Source: Thermodesulfobacteriota bacterium (GTDB lineage Bacteria > Desulfobacterota_D > UBA1144 > Nemesobacterales > CSP1-2). Taken from it: a stretch of DNA of 64,000 nucleotides. Positions 1 to 8,954 of the stretch are shown here, one piece after another (the first letter of the stretch is position 1; the number at the start of each line of letters is the position of its first letter). The stretch is taken from assembly GCA_035559815.1 (NCBI GenBank), contig DATMAT010000033.1, forward strand, positions 1 to 64,000, read 5' to 3'. A program made the position numbers and the translations under genes. The notes below the pieces were generated by a model. That model was not told the DNA's origin. It was given only the letters and a program-made list of their open reading frames with translations, and did no database searches.

Positions 1-243
1 CGTATTATCTCGGATATATCCAAGCAGGATGTATTACACAACTTTGGCTTTTTGAAAAAGCTACGCATTTCATTGGCACTGGTTCTAGGCTTGGGCATAG
101 ACGGGGTGGGACAATTTGTCGGATATTCTCTCGGTGCCGGAGATTCCGAAGAAAGGTTATCGAAGTACGAGTTCCACCGCTACCTTCATCTCTCCAAATC
201 GGATAAGAAGATGTTAATTTGTGGGGGAAACGAGTTAAAATGA
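1..243 (+). CDS. Glycosyltransferase family 2, C-terminal end (partial)
   Basis: The frame is open from the first base and stops at 241-243, so this is the 3' end of a gene that begins outside the window. The visible 80 residues match the C-terminal tails of the next two genes. They share a short hydrophobic helix, a G-Y-x-L/F-G-x-G segment (here GYSLGAGDSEE) and a closing YEFHR...H motif. It is therefore very likely a third member of the same GT2 set, acting at the cytoplasmic face of the membrane in surface-glycan assembly. The stop codon overlaps the ATG of the next gene (ATGA, 240-243), which indicates translational coupling. The catalytic domain is not in the window. Confidence 0.75.
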   Translation, partial: RIISDISKQDVLHNFGFLKKLRISLALVLGLGIDGVGQFVGYSLGAGDSEERLSKYEFHRYLHLSKSDKKMLICGGNELK

Positions 244-1220
244 ATGATCCTCATTCCCCAGAAATTTCAGTTGTTATAGTCACCCCGGATCACTATAATA
301 CGATTCGGAAGACGATAAGACACCTGCGGACACAGACGGTCAGGGACAAGTTGGAGGTCGTAATCGTCGCCCCTTCAGCAGACCGGCTTGGCCTAGACCT
401 ATCGGAGATGAAGGATTTTCTTCGTTTTCTAGTGGTCGAGGTCGGGGAAATAAAGCTCGTGGCCAAAGCCAAGGCCATTGCGGTCAGGCAAGCTATTGCA
501 CCCATAGTAGCCTTTGCCGAGGATCACTGTTATCCGGACCCGGATTGGGCTGAGGCATTGATAGCCGCGCATCAGCAGGGTTTCGCCGCTGTCGGGCCGG
601 CGATGGGAAATGCCAATCCGAACACCATGGTTAGCTGGGCCGGGATGTTTATGGGGTTTGGCCCCTATTTCGAGCCGGCCAGAGCAAGAGAAACCCTCGG
701 ACTTCCCTGGCACAACATCTCCTATAAGCGTCAGGTCTTGATGGATTACGGCGATAAGCTCGATTCCATGATAGTGGTGGAGGGCATGCTACTCGACGAA
801 TTGCGGGTGAAAGGATATGGGATATACCTCGAGGCGGCGGCTAAGACCTATCATGTGAACATATCTTTACTCTCCTCATGGGTAAGGCAGGCCTTTTGGG
901 GTGGGTGGTTGTTTGCCGCAGTTCGTGCCCGCCAAAAGAGATGGCCACTGTGGCGTCGGTTGCTCTATATAGGGGGCGCACCGCTGATCCCCCTGGTGCG
1001 GCTCCGGCGCACGATAAGGGAAATTAAACGCTCCGGCAGAGAACAGAAACTTATCCCCAAAATTTTTCCGGCGCTCATCTCCGGGTTAGTCTCACATGCA
1101 ACGGGCGAGCTGGCCGGCTACGCCTTCGGCCTGGGTAAAGCAGATGAGCATTATTCCTATTACGAAATGGCCCGTATACGCCATGTCGTCCCCGAAGACC
1201 GTGACTTATTAACCTTATAA
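240..1220 (+). CDS. Glycosyltransferase family 2
   Basis: About 326 residues. The N-terminal half has the GT-A layout: a first beta strand (EISVVIVTPDH), a nucleotide-binding region, and an acidic motif AEDHCYPDPDW where the GT2 DxD usually lies. The C-terminal quarter carries basic amphipathic and hydrophobic stretches (LLYIGGAPLIPLVRL, then a GELAGYAFGLG helix) suggesting membrane association. I chose ATG 240 over an upstream TTG because GGGGGAAA lies about 10 bases before it and it overlaps the previous stop. It is closely related to the following gene and to the truncated gene before it. The sugar donor and acceptor cannot be read from the sequence; a role in surface-glycan synthesis follows from the neighbours. 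Confidence 0.85.
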   Translation: MNDPHSPEISVVIVTPDHYNTIRKTIRHLRTQTVRDKLEVVIVAPSADRLGLDLSEMKDFLRFLVVEVGEIKLVAKAKAIAVRQAIAPIVAFAEDHCYPDPDWAEALIAAHQQGFAAVGPAMGNANPNTMVSWAGMFMGFGPYFEPARARETLGLPWHNISYKRQVLMDYGDKLDSMIVVEGMLLDELRVKGYGIYLEAAAKTYHVNISLLSSWVRQAFWGGWLFAAVRARQKRWPLWRRLLYIGGAPLIPLVRLRRTIREIKRSGREQKLIPKIFPALISGLVSHATGELAGYAFGLGKADEHYSYYEMARIRHVVPEDRDLLTL

Positions 1221-1250
1221 TCAATTTACCCTCTTAAACCAGGGCCAGAA

Positions 1251-2246
1251 ATGGGCTATCTTCCTTCTCCCGAAATTTCGGTAGTGATTGTCACCCCGGA
1301 TAGCTTCACCACAATCCGTAACACGATAGCATGTCTAAGTAAACAGACCGCCAAGGACCAAATGGAAGTCGTTATCGTATCACCATCGGCTGAGTGCATA
1401 AATACTAACAGTCCCGAGCTGAGTGCTTTCCGGTGGGTAAAAATAGTGGAGTTAAGAAATATAGAGTCCATAGCCCAGGGAAACGCAGCGGGGATTCGTA
1501 GGGCAACCGCACCGGTCGTTGTCCTAGCCGAAGACCATTCATTCCCCACACCGGACTGGGCTCAAGCTCTCATTGAGGCACATCAGCAACCCTGGGCCGC
1601 GGTAGGGCCGGTAGTGTATAACGCCAACCCAGGCAGCGCAATTAGCTGGGCAGATTTTCTGATCGGCTATGGGCATTGGATTGACCCAGGCCGAAAAGGA
1701 ACCGTAGATCACCTACCCGGCCACAATAGCAGTTACAAAAGTAAGGTCCTGCTTGAATATGGCTCCAAGCTCGAAGGGATGCTTGAGGCCGAGTCTGTGC
1801 TTCATTGGGATTTAAGGAAAAAGGGATATCAGCTTTACCTCGATCCGGCGGCAAAGATATATCACGTCAATTTCGGATTAATGTCCTCATGGATACCAGT
1901 CCAGTTTCATGGTGGGCGAATGTTTGCGGCAACCCGCGCACAATACTGGTCAATACCGAGACGATTGCTCTATGCCGCCTGCTCCCCGCTCATTCCGGCC
2001 GTGCGCTTTAGCCGTATTGTTAGAAAGTTGAAAGGCTCTGAAAGCCCTCACAACATTCCCCGGGGCACATTTCCGGCACTGGCTATAGGCTTGCTGGTGA
2101 GTGCATTGGGTGAAATGCTCGGTTACGCTCTTGGTGCGGGAGAGGCAAAGCAAAAGCTGGCTGATTTGGAATTCCATCGAATACGGCACATCTCTGAGCG
2201 GGACCGGCTGTTCATAGAAGATAATGAAGCTCTCAAAGGTCTGTAG
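1251..2246 (+). CDS. Glycosyltransferase family 2 (paralogue)
   Basis: 331 residues, colinear with the previous gene over its whole length. Shared features include the EISVVIVTPDS first strand, the acidic AEDHSFPTPDW motif, an AVGPVVYNANPGS segment, a YHVNFGLMSSW segment and the C-terminal GEMLGYALGAG helix. This makes three consecutive paralogues at the left edge of the glycan locus, which suggests tandem duplication followed by divergence of acceptor or donor specificity. ATG 1251 lies 30 bases after the previous stop, so the genes are probably co-transcribed. Substrates are unknown. Confidence 0.85.
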   Translation: MGYLPSPEISVVIVTPDSFTTIRNTIACLSKQTAKDQMEVVIVSPSAECINTNSPELSAFRWVKIVELRNIESIAQGNAAGIRRATAPVVVLAEDHSFPTPDWAQALIEAHQQPWAAVGPVVYNANPGSAISWADFLIGYGHWIDPGRKGTVDHLPGHNSSYKSKVLLEYGSKLEGMLEAESVLHWDLRKKGYQLYLDPAAKIYHVNFGLMSSWIPVQFHGGRMFAATRAQYWSIPRRLLYAACSPLIPAVRFSRIVRKLKGSESPHNIPRGTFPALAIGLLVSALGEMLGYALGAGEAKQKLADLEFHRIRHISERDRLFIEDNEALKGL

Positions 2247-2351
2247 CCTGAATGGAGTATGGCAACGCCATTGACACCAGGCCACTGACAATGCCGTCGT
2301 ATACTTTCGCCAACTGTGATTACTTGGCGACGTATTAACCACACAATCAGG

Positions 2352-3302
2352 ATGAGATTCATAGGAGTAAGAGACCTTTATTTACTTTCCGTGATGGTAT
2401 TAATTCAAGTATTAAGTTGGTTCTCCTCGCCTGGAATAAAACAGTTCTTCAAAAAGGGCATCACATCCATGGCCTATCAATTTTCCAGGAGAAAAAGACG
2501 TATTAGCGAAAAAAATATTTCAACGGTTTTTGGCCAAGACCTCAGCGAAGTCCGGAAAAAGGAGATTGTCAAAGGGAACTTCTACGAATTCTGGAACGAG
2601 GTTTTTTCCTTGTTCGTTTCCAGTGCAGAAAAACAATCCCTGAAAGGAGCCGAGATCCGTGGACTAGACCATCTGCACACCGCACTCAAAAAAGGGAATG
2701 GAGTAATTCTATGGGAGAGTAACAGTTTTGGGGGAAGGAGCTTGGCAAAACGAATCCTTCATGAAAATGGATTTTCCCTATACCAGGTGCACGCTAGGTC
2801 CCACATTGGAGGGTTTGCCAATGTTATGGCCCCAGAAACATGGGTGCGCCATCATATCATTAGGCCATTTTTTGAAAAACTTGAAAAAGAATTTATCGAA
2901 GAGATCATATACCTGCCTAATTCGTCCTCCCTTGCTTTTACCAGACAGCTCTGGGGCATGTTGGCGCAAAACAAGATCATATGTATCACCGGCGACGGCA
3001 GATTAGGGCAAAAACTGATACCTCTCCAATTTCTTGGTCACACTCAGTTATTCTCTACCGGAATGGTTAGCCTGGCCAGGTTATCCGGGGCCCCGATTCT
3101 ACCGATATTTTGTATTCAAAATAGGAGCGGAAATACGTGCCTGGTCATCGAGCCGCCTATAAATATAGAGGGAAACGAGGACAGAGACCAAGGGTTGAAA
3201 AATAGCGTCGCAGAATACGCCGGCTTATTGGAATCGTACATCAGAAAATATCCAGAGAAGTACCGTAGCTGGCACCATCTCGAATCGGGCGGCAAAAACT
3301 AA
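2352..3302 (+). CDS. LpxL/HtrB-like acyltransferase family protein, catalytic dyad missing
   Basis: 316 residues from ATG 2352; an in-frame GTG at 2316 is an alternative start. The fold signature is that of lipid A late acyltransferases: a hydrophobic N-terminal anchor, then GNGVIL before the active-site loop, a central ITGDGRLGQ segment, a QFLGHTQLFSTG segment and LSGAPILPIF. In the family the loop reads H-x4-D/E (HFGNWE type). Here the corresponding positions are N124 and R129 (ESNSFGGRS), so the catalytic dyad is absent. It may be an inactive homologue, or it may use different chemistry or carrier lipids. Its place between glycosyltransferases and the Mur-like genes suggests a role in modifying the glycan or its lipid carrier, but that is inference. 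Confidence 0.75.
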   Translation: MRFIGVRDLYLLSVMVLIQVLSWFSSPGIKQFFKKGITSMAYQFSRRKRRISEKNISTVFGQDLSEVRKKEIVKGNFYEFWNEVFSLFVSSAEKQSLKGAEIRGLDHLHTALKKGNGVILWESNSFGGRSLAKRILHENGFSLYQVHARSHIGGFANVMAPETWVRHHIIRPFFEKLEKEFIEEIIYLPNSSSLAFTRQLWGMLAQNKIICITGDGRLGQKLIPLQFLGHTQLFSTGMVSLARLSGAPILPIFCIQNRSGNTCLVIEPPINIEGNEDRDQGLKNSVAEYAGLLESYIRKYPEKYRSWHHLESGGKN

Positions 3303-3384
3303 CACCAAGATCATGTTCACTGCAAAGTCGAAGGGACAAAGGATTGGTCTTTTGAAGAGTTTATCCTTCAACCCTCCGACTTAG

Positions 3385-3594
3385 CTCCAGGGTGAAAGCA
3401 TGGCGTTACTGTGAGTTTCACAGAGCTCTTCATGGTGCGTTCTTCGACAATCTGGGCAGGCTCAGCGTGAAGTGGTATTTAGAATGAGTTATCCCCTACT
3501 TCATGGTGAGCGTTTCGGTTAAGTTTATGCTGAGGAATCCAAGCACTCAAGATAAACTCCGTCGAACCATGAGCCCTTCGATAGTTCACCGATT
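3385..3594. repeat. Degenerate interspersed repeat (CTTCGACA...CTCAG family)
   Basis: Segments such as TTCTTCGACAATCTGGGCAG and TTCATGGTGAGCG, and a later TCGAACCATGAGCCCTTCGA, are degraded relatives of the repeats at 10579-10812 and 63347-63541. Similar repeats are scattered in many bacterial genomes. No coding capacity. Confidence 0.5.
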
Positions 3595-3894
3595 AAATCG
3601 GGGACCAGCTCACTACTCCGGACGAAAGGGGTCTTTTATTGCTCATTAACAGCGAATGTAAATCCGCTCATGCTGGGCCTGGTAGAGGGATGCCTATATG
3701 GTTGTTCCTGATACTATCCGGCAAGTCGAATTGCCCGCCAGAGGACTGCCTCACAATAACCAGAATAGTAGACATTGATTTCTTCTACGTCATTGCGAAT
3801 CAATCTCTTATTTTGTGCAAGTTTGACCGGACATAAAAATCAACAACCCTGCATCAAGCTGCACGGTATGATCTTATATTGACACCATCTCAGC

Positions 3895-3963
3895 TGTCAT
3901 TGCGAGGAGGATAGCGACGAAGCAATCTAAAAACGAGATTGCTTCACTACGTTCGCAATGACA
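3895..3963. repeat. Imperfect palindromic repeat (TGTCATTGCGAGGAG...CGCAATGACA)
   Basis: The two arms TGTCATTGCGAGGAG...GAAGCAATCT and AGATTGCTTC...CGCAATGACA are inverted copies separated by about six bases, so the element can fold into a long hairpin. Repeats with this sequence are widespread intergenic elements in environmental bacteria. It lies 60 bases upstream of the first Mur-like gene. A half-related string (AGATTGCTTCG) occurs near 7431. Confidence 0.8.
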
Positions 3964-4023
3964 ATATAGTGGTAACCCTGTGGCCAGCCACAGGGGACTC
4001 TCAAGTTAAATCGAAGCGAACTG

Positions 4024-5340
4024 GTGATGCGTAGTCCGTGGAAAGATATACCGGTACTCCTAAGAACCCCGATTGGACGCTCGGAGCTCATTCATGGCAT
4101 TTGGCATCGATCCTGGCCTATTCTTTCACGACTGGCTGCTCTATACCGAGGTACGGTCGTTCGAAATACCGGCGTTGTGGCTGTAGTAGGTTCATTCGGA
4201 AAGTCAACCACAGCCCGGGCGATAGCGGCTGCTCTAGGTGTGCATACTCACCCGCGTTTTCAATTCAATGCATTCAGCTCCGTGGCTCGCGCGGTTCTTC
4301 GCATCCGGCCTTATGATCGCCACGCCGTGATTGAGGTAGGAATTAATGGCCCCGGTCAGATGGAGGTCTACGCACGCCTGGTTAAACCGGACATCACAGT
4401 GGTTACATCTATTGGAAGCGAGCACAACCGTTCACTGGGAACCCTCGAAGCTACGCGAACGGAAAAATCGAAGATGGTAAGAGCACTCAAGCCAGCAGGC
4501 ATAGCAGTACTGAACGGCGATGACCCCAACGTTCTCTGGATGAAGAGTGAAACCGTGGCAAAGGTTATAACCTTTGGTATCGATAGCACAAACGATATAT
4601 GGGCGAGTGACATATCCCTCGATTGGCCTAACGGAACGCGGTTCAAACTGCATACACTAGAAGAGACACGCGACTTACGAATCAGGCTTATCGGCAGGCA
4701 TATGGTACACCCAATTCTGGCTTCGGTGGCGGTTTCCCTTGCCCGAGGATTTACCCTTGATCAAGTAATTCCAGCGCTGGAAGCTCTAGCTCCGACGCCC
4801 GGTCGAATGCAGACCGTCCCGCTTCCAAACGGAGCGTTTATTCTACGTGATGACTACAAGTCCCACCTGGAAACTATTGAAACCGGGCTCGACATTTTAT
4901 CAGAAATACCGGCACGGCGACGAATAGTAGTGCTTGGAGATATCGAGGAACCACCCGGAGAGAAGTATCCGCTATATCAACTGATTGGAGAACGCATCGC
5001 CAAAGTTGCTTCCCGAGCTATCTTCGTCGGCGGTCATAGTTGCAGAAAGTACGCTACCGGCGCAAAGCACGGCGGGATGCCTCGAGAAAGCATCAGTTAT
5101 GTCGGAGAAAACACGTTTAAAGCTATAGAGTTGCTCCGCCAGGAGATCGGGCCCGGAGACGTCGTGCTAATCAAGGGACGCGGTACCCAGCGTTTCGACC
5201 GGGTAGCCCTTTCGCTTATGGGTAAAAAGGTACGCTGCCGTATTAACTATTGTAACGTGAAGAGGCGTTGCGAACACTGCCCCATGCTGGAGCGAGGATG
5301 GAATAGCGCTACGCTAGGTCTGGAGCAGCCGAAGAGCTAA
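4024..5340 (+). CDS. Mur-ligase-like amide ligase with C-terminal Cys motif (copy 1)
   Basis: 438 residues (GTG 4024; ATG 4027 also possible). Mur ligases join an amino acid or peptide to a carboxylate using ATP. The ATP-binding loop GSFGKSTT is at residues 56-63, followed by IEVGINGPGQM and a TSIGSEHNRSLGTLEATRTEK block that matches the MurF/CapB central domain, then NGDDPNV. The P-loop is only about 55 residues from the start, so the UDP-MurNAc-binding N-terminal domain of MurF (normally about 100 residues) is missing. The C-terminal ligase domain ends in four cysteines, C405-x4-C410-x5-C416-x2-C419, then PMLERGW. Copies at 9145 and 14168 share this layout. A metal or Fe-S site is likely but not proven. 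The substrate is unknown. Confidence 0.85.
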   Translation: MMRSPWKDIPVLLRTPIGRSELIHGIWHRSWPILSRLAALYRGTVVRNTGVVAVVGSFGKSTTARAIAAALGVHTHPRFQFNAFSSVARAVLRIRPYDRHAVIEVGINGPGQMEVYARLVKPDITVVTSIGSEHNRSLGTLEATRTEKSKMVRALKPAGIAVLNGDDPNVLWMKSETVAKVITFGIDSTNDIWASDISLDWPNGTRFKLHTLEETRDLRIRLIGRHMVHPILASVAVSLARGFTLDQVIPALEALAPTPGRMQTVPLPNGAFILRDDYKSHLETIETGLDILSEIPARRRIVVLGDIEEPPGEKYPLYQLIGERIAKVASRAIFVGGHSCRKYATGAKHGGMPRESISYVGENTFKAIELLRQEIGPGDVVLIKGRGTQRFDRVALSLMGKKVRCRINYCNVKRRCEHCPMLERGWNSATLGLEQPKS

Positions 5341-5377
5341 AAATAACGGCTCGTGCCGCATAACCATATACTTTAAG

Positions 5378-6022
5378 ATGACCCGTTTATCACCCCTAAC
5401 TAGAACTAGCAATTTATTTGTGCGGGCCATTACAGTACTTCGAGAAGAAGGTATTAAAAGCTTCTGGTTCAAGTCGCTGGGAGAAATGGGCTATCGCCGG
5501 TATCTTCTGCTAGAGCGGTTGCTTGACGACCCTATACCGCATACAGAGCCCCGAGTGCCCATAACAATAGACCTGCTTAAAAAGACCGAGGCCGAGGAAT
5601 ACTCCATGTTTAGAGCAGGAGTCCAGCAGTCTGAAATCATAGCCCGGATTGACTCCGGCCATCGGTGTTTTGTGGCTCGGCATCGAGGGAAGATAATTTC
5701 CGTCACCTGGGCGACTGCAAATATGACCGTTCGTAGCTACTATCTCAATCGGGAAATTCGTTTAGGACAGGACGAGGTTTACACCTATGCTTCGTTCACC
5801 GAGCCAGACTTTCGAGGCCTATCCGTCTCGCCGGCCTTGAAGGCGGAGATGATCCGGTACTTCCGCTCGGCCGGCTACCGAAGAATGATCTGCTGGGTTC
5901 TGCCAGAAAACAGCTCTAGCTTAAAAGCGCTTCACAAAGCTGGTTTTCATACCCTGGGAATGATGGGCTACGTCCGGGTCGGACCGTGGCGAAAGGACTT
6001 TTACAGGGTTATCAATCCATGA
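5378..6022 (+). CDS. GNAT-family acyltransferase (tandem copy 1)
   Basis: 214 residues. GNAT proteins transfer an acyl group from acyl-CoA or a related thioester to an amine. The N-terminal third is a poorly recognisable helical region. The C-terminal part has the GNAT core: a beta strand GHRCFVARHRGKIIS, the acyl-CoA loop region FRGLSVSPALKAEMIRYF and then NSSSLKALHKAGF, the usual last-motif pattern. It follows the first Mur-like gene by 38 bases and its TGA overlaps the ATG of a paralogue. In this setting it could acylate an amino sugar or an amino group installed by the ligases. The acceptor is unknown. Confidence 0.85.
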   Translation: MTRLSPLTRTSNLFVRAITVLREEGIKSFWFKSLGEMGYRRYLLLERLLDDPIPHTEPRVPITIDLLKKTEAEEYSMFRAGVQQSEIIARIDSGHRCFVARHRGKIISVTWATANMTVRSYYLNREIRLGQDEVYTYASFTEPDFRGLSVSPALKAEMIRYFRSAGYRRMICWVLPENSSSLKALHKAGFHTLGMMGYVRVGPWRKDFYRVINP

Positions 6023-6687
6023 GAAATATAACCAGTCTGAATCGGGCAGGAGGAGACTCGATTAAACTGCATTCACTAAAACGAGCAGTCAAAATATTAA
6101 AAGATGACGGTATCAAGAGTTTGTCCTTAAAACTGCTGGACGAAACGCGCATTTACCGACGGGTGCTCTTGCTTGAACGCCCACTGGATCAAATCACTCC
6201 GAATATAAAACCTAGAATTCCGGTGAAAATAGACCTACTGAAAGAAACTGAGATAGATGAGTATCTCGCATTATACACCGGGCCAAATCCCTCCCCTGCT
6301 CCTGGTCGGTTTAGCTCCGGCCATTTGTGTTTCGTTGCACGCTATGATGGACAAATTATTTCCGCTTCTTGGGCTGCTACTGATAAAGCCTGGAGCCACT
6401 ATCTTTCTAGAGAAATTCTGCTGAAACAGGATGAAGTCTACATCTTCGACTCTTTTACCAAGCCTGATTTTCGCGGACTATCTATCTCACCACTAGTAAG
6501 AGCGGAGATGATTCGATATTTTCGCTCTGCCGGCTATAGACGAATGATTATAGCGGTAATACCGGAAAACAGGCCAAACATCCGGGCAGTTCAAAAAGTA
6601 GGTTTCAGTCCTTTTGGTATTATGGGCTATATTAAGTTAGGGCCCTGGCGATGGGACTTTCATAAGGCAAATAAAATCGAGGGGTGA
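6019..6687 (+). CDS. GNAT-family acyltransferase (tandem copy 2)
   Basis: 222 residues from ATG 6019, chosen over an upstream in-frame GTG because it overlaps the preceding TGA (ATGA). It is colinear with the previous gene: GHLCFVARYDGQIIS, FRGLSISPLVRAEMIRYF and NIRAVQKVGF are all shared. The two are tandem duplicates that have diverged, so they probably act on different positions or acceptors of the same molecule. The stop is followed by GAGGGG and then the ATG of the next gene, so the run from 5378 to 7399 looks like one transcript. Confidence 0.85.
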   Translation: MRNITSLNRAGGDSIKLHSLKRAVKILKDDGIKSLSLKLLDETRIYRRVLLLERPLDQITPNIKPRIPVKIDLLKETEIDEYLALYTGPNPSPAPGRFSSGHLCFVARYDGQIISASWAATDKAWSHYLSREILLKQDEVYIFDSFTKPDFRGLSISPLVRAEMIRYFRSAGYRRMIIAVIPENRPNIRAVQKVGFSPFGIMGYIKLGPWRWDFHKANKIEG

Positions 6688-6691
6688 TTAC

Positions 6692-7399
6692 ATGCATAAA
6701 ATAGACCTAGGCTCACTCAAAATATACCAGGACCTCACTGACTGGAACGAAGACCGCACACTTACCGACCAGGTTAAGACTTGTATCGAGGCTCAAAAAA
6801 GGGCGGCAGCGGTTTTTTTTCAAAACAGTTTTAAGCCGGACCCTAATGCCGGTGCTGCCGCTGTCTCCGAGGAAGCACTCCAATCCATCCTCCAATCAGG
6901 ACGGGACGTGCATGGAATAGCTAAGGAAAGGGATATATCCAATGTTATTGTTTTCAATGCCAGAAACATCGGAGACTCGGTATTAAGCACACAGGTAGTG
7001 ACATTTAGGAAGTCGGTGGACGCCCTTATCTTTAAAAAGATAAAGCAAAACCTCAGGGCCAACGGAAGCTTATCGGTGGCTGCCAGCGGGCATTTCTGGT
7101 ACCCCCCTGGTGCCTATATGGGCTGGCACACAAACAGCGGAGCCCCGGGATGGAGAATGTATATAAGCCATGCAGAAGAACCGGGTAAGTCTTTCTTCAG
7201 ATACCGCGACCCTGATACGCAAAAAATCATAACCTCCTTGGACGATGAATGGAACGTACGCCTTTTTGAAATACGGAGAGACAAGCCCCTATGGCACGCT
7301 GTATACTCCGATACCAATAGATTCAGCCTGGGATACGTGCTTTATAAAAGCTCATATGCCGAATCACTTCGTCGATTAGTGAAGATGGTTCTTAAATAG
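6692..7399 (+). CDS. Putative Fe(II)/2-oxoglutarate oxygenase-like protein
   Basis: 235 residues; GAGGGG at 6679-6684 supports ATG 6692. The C-terminal half has the look of a double-stranded beta-helix oxygenase: a first metal motif H146-T-N148 (MGWHTNSGAP), a second histidine at 202 (LWHAVYSD) and a R210-x-S212 pair (TNRFSLGY) of the type that binds 2-oxoglutarate C5. The usual HxD/E carboxylate is Asn here, as in some halogenase-like or inactive members, so activity is uncertain. If active it could hydroxylate an amino acid or sugar made by the neighbouring enzymes. The family assignment is by motif only. Confidence 0.55.
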   Translation: MHKIDLGSLKIYQDLTDWNEDRTLTDQVKTCIEAQKRAAAVFFQNSFKPDPNAGAAAVSEEALQSILQSGRDVHGIAKERDISNVIVFNARNIGDSVLSTQVVTFRKSVDALIFKKIKQNLRANGSLSVAASGHFWYPPGAYMGWHTNSGAPGWRMYISHAEEPGKSFFRYRDPDTQKIITSLDDEWNVRLFEIRRDKPLWHAVYSDTNRFSLGYVLYKSSYAESLRRLVKMVLK

Positions 7400-7721
7400 A
7401 TATTCATCAACAAACTTGTACAAATAAGAGATTGCTTCGTGCCAAAAGAAGGCGATTTGTCATGACGCCTCAGGCCTTGTCATTTGTGGGAGTTAAACAA
7501 CGGAATAATCTATTCAAATTCATCACTGCTAGTTAGCCATTGCTTAAACTAAGATAGACTGCACATAGGTGAAAAGAGTTGCAATATGTTCCGATAAACC
7601 ACTTTGGCACGAAGTATATTCTGATATCAACTGGTCCAGCCAAGCACATTAGGGTATATGGTTTATCCGAGCCCCTCTCCTGAATTAATTTCTTCAGTAT
7701 CACAACGTGATTTTTCAATAC
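7400..7721. other. Intergenic spacer, no gene seen
   Basis: About 320 bases separating the oxygenase-like gene from the FemAB-like gene. An AGATTGCTTCG string near 7431 is a half copy of the palindromic repeat at 3895-3963. No credible open frame or terminator hairpin was recognised. Confidence 0.5.
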
Positions 7722-8954
7722 ATGGTTGAATCCAATCAAAAATCAAAACGGTTGGTAGAAATTGCCTGGAGTTTGTATGAACGATTGCCATTAGCAGCTG
7801 ATGACGTCCTGAAATGGGGATTTCGCTATGTTCTGCCGTTCAAAAATCTCAATATGTCAGTTGCAATCCTACGTGGTCCGACCCAACTCAACGGCCGCCT
7901 TGGAACCGTGATTATTGCCGGCTCCGAACATGAAGCCGGGTACTTAATTCACCGCTTCTTTGAGGCTGAATATCAACGTGAGCCGCTAGGTAAGGTGCCA
8001 TTATGGGACTTGGGTAACACCCTAAAACAGTTGCGGACATCGGCTGACTTGACGATCGCTCACGTAGACCAGTTTTATGCCCGGATGTTCCTTAGTGCGG
8101 ATTATCTAGCTGTGCCGGAATGGGTGGGTTCCTCACTGGCTTTACCCGAAGATATTAACGAACTGGCCAATAAAAACTATAAACTTAGGAGGGAACTAAA
8201 AAGGGTATCAGGCAACAATTTCACATACGAACTGAGTCGAGTTGAAGAAGCCTTTGAACGATTTTATTGTACAATGTTTATTCCTTTCATACGGAAGCGA
8301 TACGGAGAACAAAGTGTTATCAGGAATATCCACCAGATGCGTCGGATGTTTCATCAGGGTGGTCTGTTCTTCATAAAACGTAATAACCAGCCTGTCGCCG
8401 GTCTTCTATTTGAACAACGAAACGAACAACTCAGGTCCATTGCTTTCGGCACAATCAATGGAGAATCGAAGCCTGTGGAAGAAGGCGCCTTCGCTTCGCT
8501 ATACTTACTTCTTGTCAAACACGCTTATGTCAGCGGCTGTAAGCTCGTTGACTTTGGTGGGTGCCGTCCTTCTCTGAGCGATGGTGTGCTGCGCTATAAG
8601 CACAAATGGGGCGTAAGTCTAAGAGAAAAACCTGATACGTGGTATGACTTCCTGGTATATTGGAACCGCTTTAACGGACCGATAATCTCTTTCTTTTCAA
8701 AAACACCGCTCATATTCCGAGACCATAAAGGTTTGTCTGGTTTATGTGTGATGGATCAAAAAGAACCTGCAACAAATGCTCAGGTGCGGAAGATTCATCA
8801 TTCCGTATGGATGCCAGGGCTGAAATGGCTTTATCTTATCAGCGCATCCGGCTGGCGGGCAAATATCAGCAGTCCACCACAAACATGTCTAATCGACCTT
8901 AAAAGCTCTGAAAATTTGACTCCACACAAACTCAAATTAAACGGGCTACTGTGA
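7722..8954 (+). CDS. FemAB/CelD-like GNAT acyltransferase (copy 1)
   Basis: 410 residues from ATG 7722 (an in-frame GTG lies at 7707). Features include an N-terminal region with WGFRYVLPFKNL, a long middle domain, and a C-terminal GNAT core of the Acetyltransf_6/FemAB type: QPVAGLLFEQRN, then KLVDFGGCRP and LRYKHKWGVSL near residues 275-300. The D-x-G...YK-x-K-W-G pattern is typical of BioF2/CelD-like proteins in exopolysaccharide loci. Relatives include Fem enzymes that use aminoacyl-tRNA to add amino acids, and others that use acyl-CoA; the sequence does not decide which. A paralogue lies at 10978, with the second Mur-like gene between them. Confidence 0.8.
   Translation: MVESNQKSKRLVEIAWSLYERLPLAADDVLKWGFRYVLPFKNLNMSVAILRGPTQLNGRLGTVIIAGSEHEAGYLIHRFFEAEYQREPLGKVPLWDLGNTLKQLRTSADLTIAHVDQFYARMFLSADYLAVPEWVGSSLALPEDINELANKNYKLRRELKRVSGNNFTYELSRVEEAFERFYCTMFIPFIRKRYGEQSVIRNIHQMRRMFHQGGLFFIKRNNQPVAGLLFEQRNEQLRSIAFGTINGESKPVEEGAFASLYLLLVKHAYVSGCKLVDFGGCRPSLSDGVLRYKHKWGVSLREKPDTWYDFLVYWNRFNGPIISFFSKTPLIFRDHKGLSGLCVMDQKEPATNAQVRKIHHSVWMPGLKWLYLISASGWRANISSPPQTCLIDLKSSENLTPHKLKLNGLL

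Larger units (their letters stand above)
3303..4023. other. Long intergenic region with repeat debris
   Basis: About 720 bases without a convincing gene. It contains degraded copies of the CTTCGACA...CTCAG repeat family and one clear palindromic repeat near the 3' end. A short open frame at 3639-3836 has no recognisable domain, no good ribosome-binding site and an unlikely composition. No terminator or promoter could be identified with confidence. Confidence 0.6.

Noticed and set aside
3639-3836. 65-codon open frame between the LpxL-like and Mur-like genes
   Set aside because: No recognisable domain or ribosome-binding site; the flanking sequence is repeat debris.
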